A DNA stretch of 64,000 nt from DATBJG01 sp963790545 (lineage in GTDB: Bacteria > Acidobacteriota > Vicinamibacteria > Vicinamibacterales > JAMQPK01), in contig CAWBPA010000017.1 of NCBI GenBank assembly GCA_963790545.1, positions 682,001-746,000 of the forward strand. The letters run 5' to 3'. A program made the position numbers and the translations under genes. Under the pieces are notes generated by a model, which was given only the letters and a program-made list of their open reading frames with translations, searched no databases and had not been told where the DNA came from. This document shows positions 62,687 through 64,000 of the stretch, one piece after another (position 1 is the first letter of the stretch; each line of letters opens with the position of its first letter).

Positions 62687-63836
62687 ATGGAAAAGCAGCA
62701 TCGGCATAACGACAGCGCTGTGGTTGCTCAGCGTCGTGCTCGTCGTCGGCCAGGCCGGCCGAGACGACAGGCCGCCGATGGCGGAGGACGTGTTCAAGAA
62801 CGTCCAAATCCTCAAGGGAATTCCCGTAGACGAGTTCATGGGAACGATGGCGTTCTTTTCCGCGGCCCTTGGCATGAATTGCACCGATTGCCATGTCGAG
62901 GAAAGCGGGGGGAATTGGGCCAGATATGCCGACGACAATCCGCTCAAGCAGACCTCGCGCCGCATGATGTCGATGGTGTCGTCCATCAATAAAACGAACT
63001 TTGGAGGGCGGCAGGTTGTCACCTGCAACACCTGCCATCGTGGCAGCACTCGCCCCAACGTCATGCCCAGTCTCGCGTTGCTTTATGGCACGCCGCCTCC
63101 CGACGAGCCGGGCGACCCGTTCGTCCAAGCCCCCGGCCAGCCTTCCGCCGATCAGGTTCTGGACCGGTTCCTCGAGGCAATCGGCGGCACCGCGCGGGTG
63201 TCCACACTCACCAGCTTTGTGGCAAAAGGAACGTACCTGGGCTTCGACGATGCAGACAAGAGCGCGGTGGAGATCTTTGCGAAAGCGCCCGGACAGCGAA
63301 CCACGATCATCCACACGCTCTCGGGTGACAGCACGACCGTCTTCGACGGCCGGGCGGGTTGGATTGCAGCTCCGGAAGCGGAGAAACCGGTGCCGCTGCT
63401 GACGCTGACCGGACAGGAACTCGACGGCATCAAGGTAGAAGCCGAGCTGCTCTTTCCGGCCCGCATCAAGCAAATGCTCACCAACTGGCGTGTCGGCCGC
63501 GTTGTCATCATCGGCGACCGCGATGCTCAACCCGTGCAGGGAATTACTTCCAGGGGAGCGACGGTCACGCTGTGCTTCGATTCGGAAACCGGCTTGCTCT
63601 CACGTCTCGTCCGGTTTTCCGCATCGCCGGTCGGGAGACTCGTGACGCAGATTGATTACGCCGACTATCGCGAGGTGGGCGGTGTCAAGATGCCGTTCCG
63701 CTGGACCGTTACCTGGCTGGGCGGCCGGTCCGCGTTCGAACTGACTGAGGTTCAGCCGAATGTCCCCGTTGACGAGACGAAATTCGCCCGACCAGCCCCG
63801 TCAGCGCCGCCGAAGTCAGGAGCTGCAGCCCGGTAG
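62687..63836 (+). CDS. Exported cytochrome of the photosynthetic reaction centre c-subunit family
   Basis: ATG 62687 begins MEK and, if one base near 62697 is removed, joins the main frame SIGITTALWLLSVVLVVGQA as a signal peptide; otherwise the frame opens at 62547 through a repeat. The domain reads VFKNVQILKGIPVDEFMGTM, FFSAALGMNCTDCHVEESGG (haem 1) and VVTCNTCHRGSTRPN (haem 2), as in CytoC_RC-type proteins, which have four haems in true reaction centres. A C-terminal domain of about 240 residues follows (LDRFLEAIGGTARVSTLTSF, DYREVGGVKMPFRWTVTWLG). No phototrophy genes are nearby, so it is probably a general periplasmic electron carrier. Confidence 0.85.
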
Positions 63837-63839
63837 CGA

Positions 63840-64000
63840 ATGTTGTCCGTCTACTATCGCGATTCCGACTCGGTTCCTTTCGCCTCGCGACTCTCCTATC
63901 ACGTCAGACGGAAGATGTTTCAGCTGTTTATGGAGTCCATGCGCCCCGAGCCCGAGACGAGCGTGCTCGATGTCGGGGTGACGAGCGACGAGCAGCACCA
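63840..64000 (+). CDS. Class I methyltransferase, N-terminal fragment (runs off window)
   Basis: From ATG 63840 the visible 53 residues are LSVYYRDSDSVPFASRLSYH, VRRKMFQLFMESMRPEPETS and VLDVGVTSDEQHH; VLDVGVT is the first nucleotide-binding strand of class I methyltransferases. The rest lies beyond the window end. It starts 3 bases after the cytochrome stop. Confidence 0.65.
   Translation, partial: MLSVYYRDSDSVPFASRLSYHVRRKMFQLFMESMRPEPETSVLDVGVTSDEQH

Noticed and set aside
1..64000. tRNA, rRNA or insertion-sequence genes
   Set aside because: No cloverleaf, conserved rRNA stretch or transposase frame was recognised, although short tRNAs could be missed by eye.

Overview
The window looks like a chromosomal contig of a moderately high-GC soil bacterium of the phylum Acidobacteriota, most likely the Vicinamibacteria (subdivision 6) lineage. 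This is inferred from gene families: four TonB-dependent receptors with an N-terminal carboxypeptidase-regulatory-like domain, two 'duplicated orphan permeases' of the ADOP type, a VWFA-related acidobacterial domain protein, and many copies of two secreted families typical of this group (DUF6152 and an unnamed 'DLxGxW / GDTLVVxT' family). No rRNA, tRNA, CRISPR array, prophage or insertion sequence was seen.

Layout. 0-6.3 kb: two TonB receptors on the minus strand, then a secreted-family gene with a downstream DUF6152 gene. 6.4-9.7 kb: an APH-like kinase, two small unknowns and an NAD-dependent epimerase. 9.8-15.3 kb: a duplicated beta-propeller protein, DUF6152 and a TonB receptor. 15.4-21.2 kb: GNAT acetyltransferase coupled to an archaeal/eukaryotic-type flap endonuclease (FEN1), an ADOP permease, a second GNAT and an unknown. 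21.7-27.7 kb: secreted-family gene, metallo-beta-lactamase-fold hydrolase, Tat-exported intradiol dioxygenase, TonB receptor. 28.2-34 kb: ABC-2 exporter pair, secreted-family gene, LigM-like O-demethylase, and a DUF6152/secreted-family pair. 34-41.4 kb: metallophosphoesterase, TPR protein, small exported proteins, DUF2277 and a VWA protein. 41.6-49.8 kb: two methyltransferases, secreted-family gene, ADOP permease, amidase and an M29-like enzyme. 49.8-64 kb: OPT transporter, PQQ-type dehydrogenase, c-type cytochromes, hydroxyquinol-type dioxygenase, PAP2 phosphatase, DUF6152, three more secreted-family genes, amidohydrolase, a double DoxX protein and the start of a methyltransferase.

Together the genes suggest an organism that imports large or complexed substrates through TonB receptors and degrades aromatic, amide and peptide compounds (O-demethylase, two ring-cleaving dioxygenases, amidase, amidohydrolase, peptide transporter). 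This metabolic reading is inference.

Two global properties matter. First, about 16 genes are broken by single-base frameshifts in conserved regions, mostly repairable by removing one base; this looks like sequencing or assembly error and such genes are annotated here as single units. Second, intergenic gaps are filled with a recurrent hairpin (variable GC stem, TAAA/TTTA/TTCA loop) and with several families of short-period, word-like repeats that fold on themselves. The most unusual gene is the FEN1-type nuclease; the most unusual genome-level pattern is eight copies of the unnamed secreted family in 64 kb.
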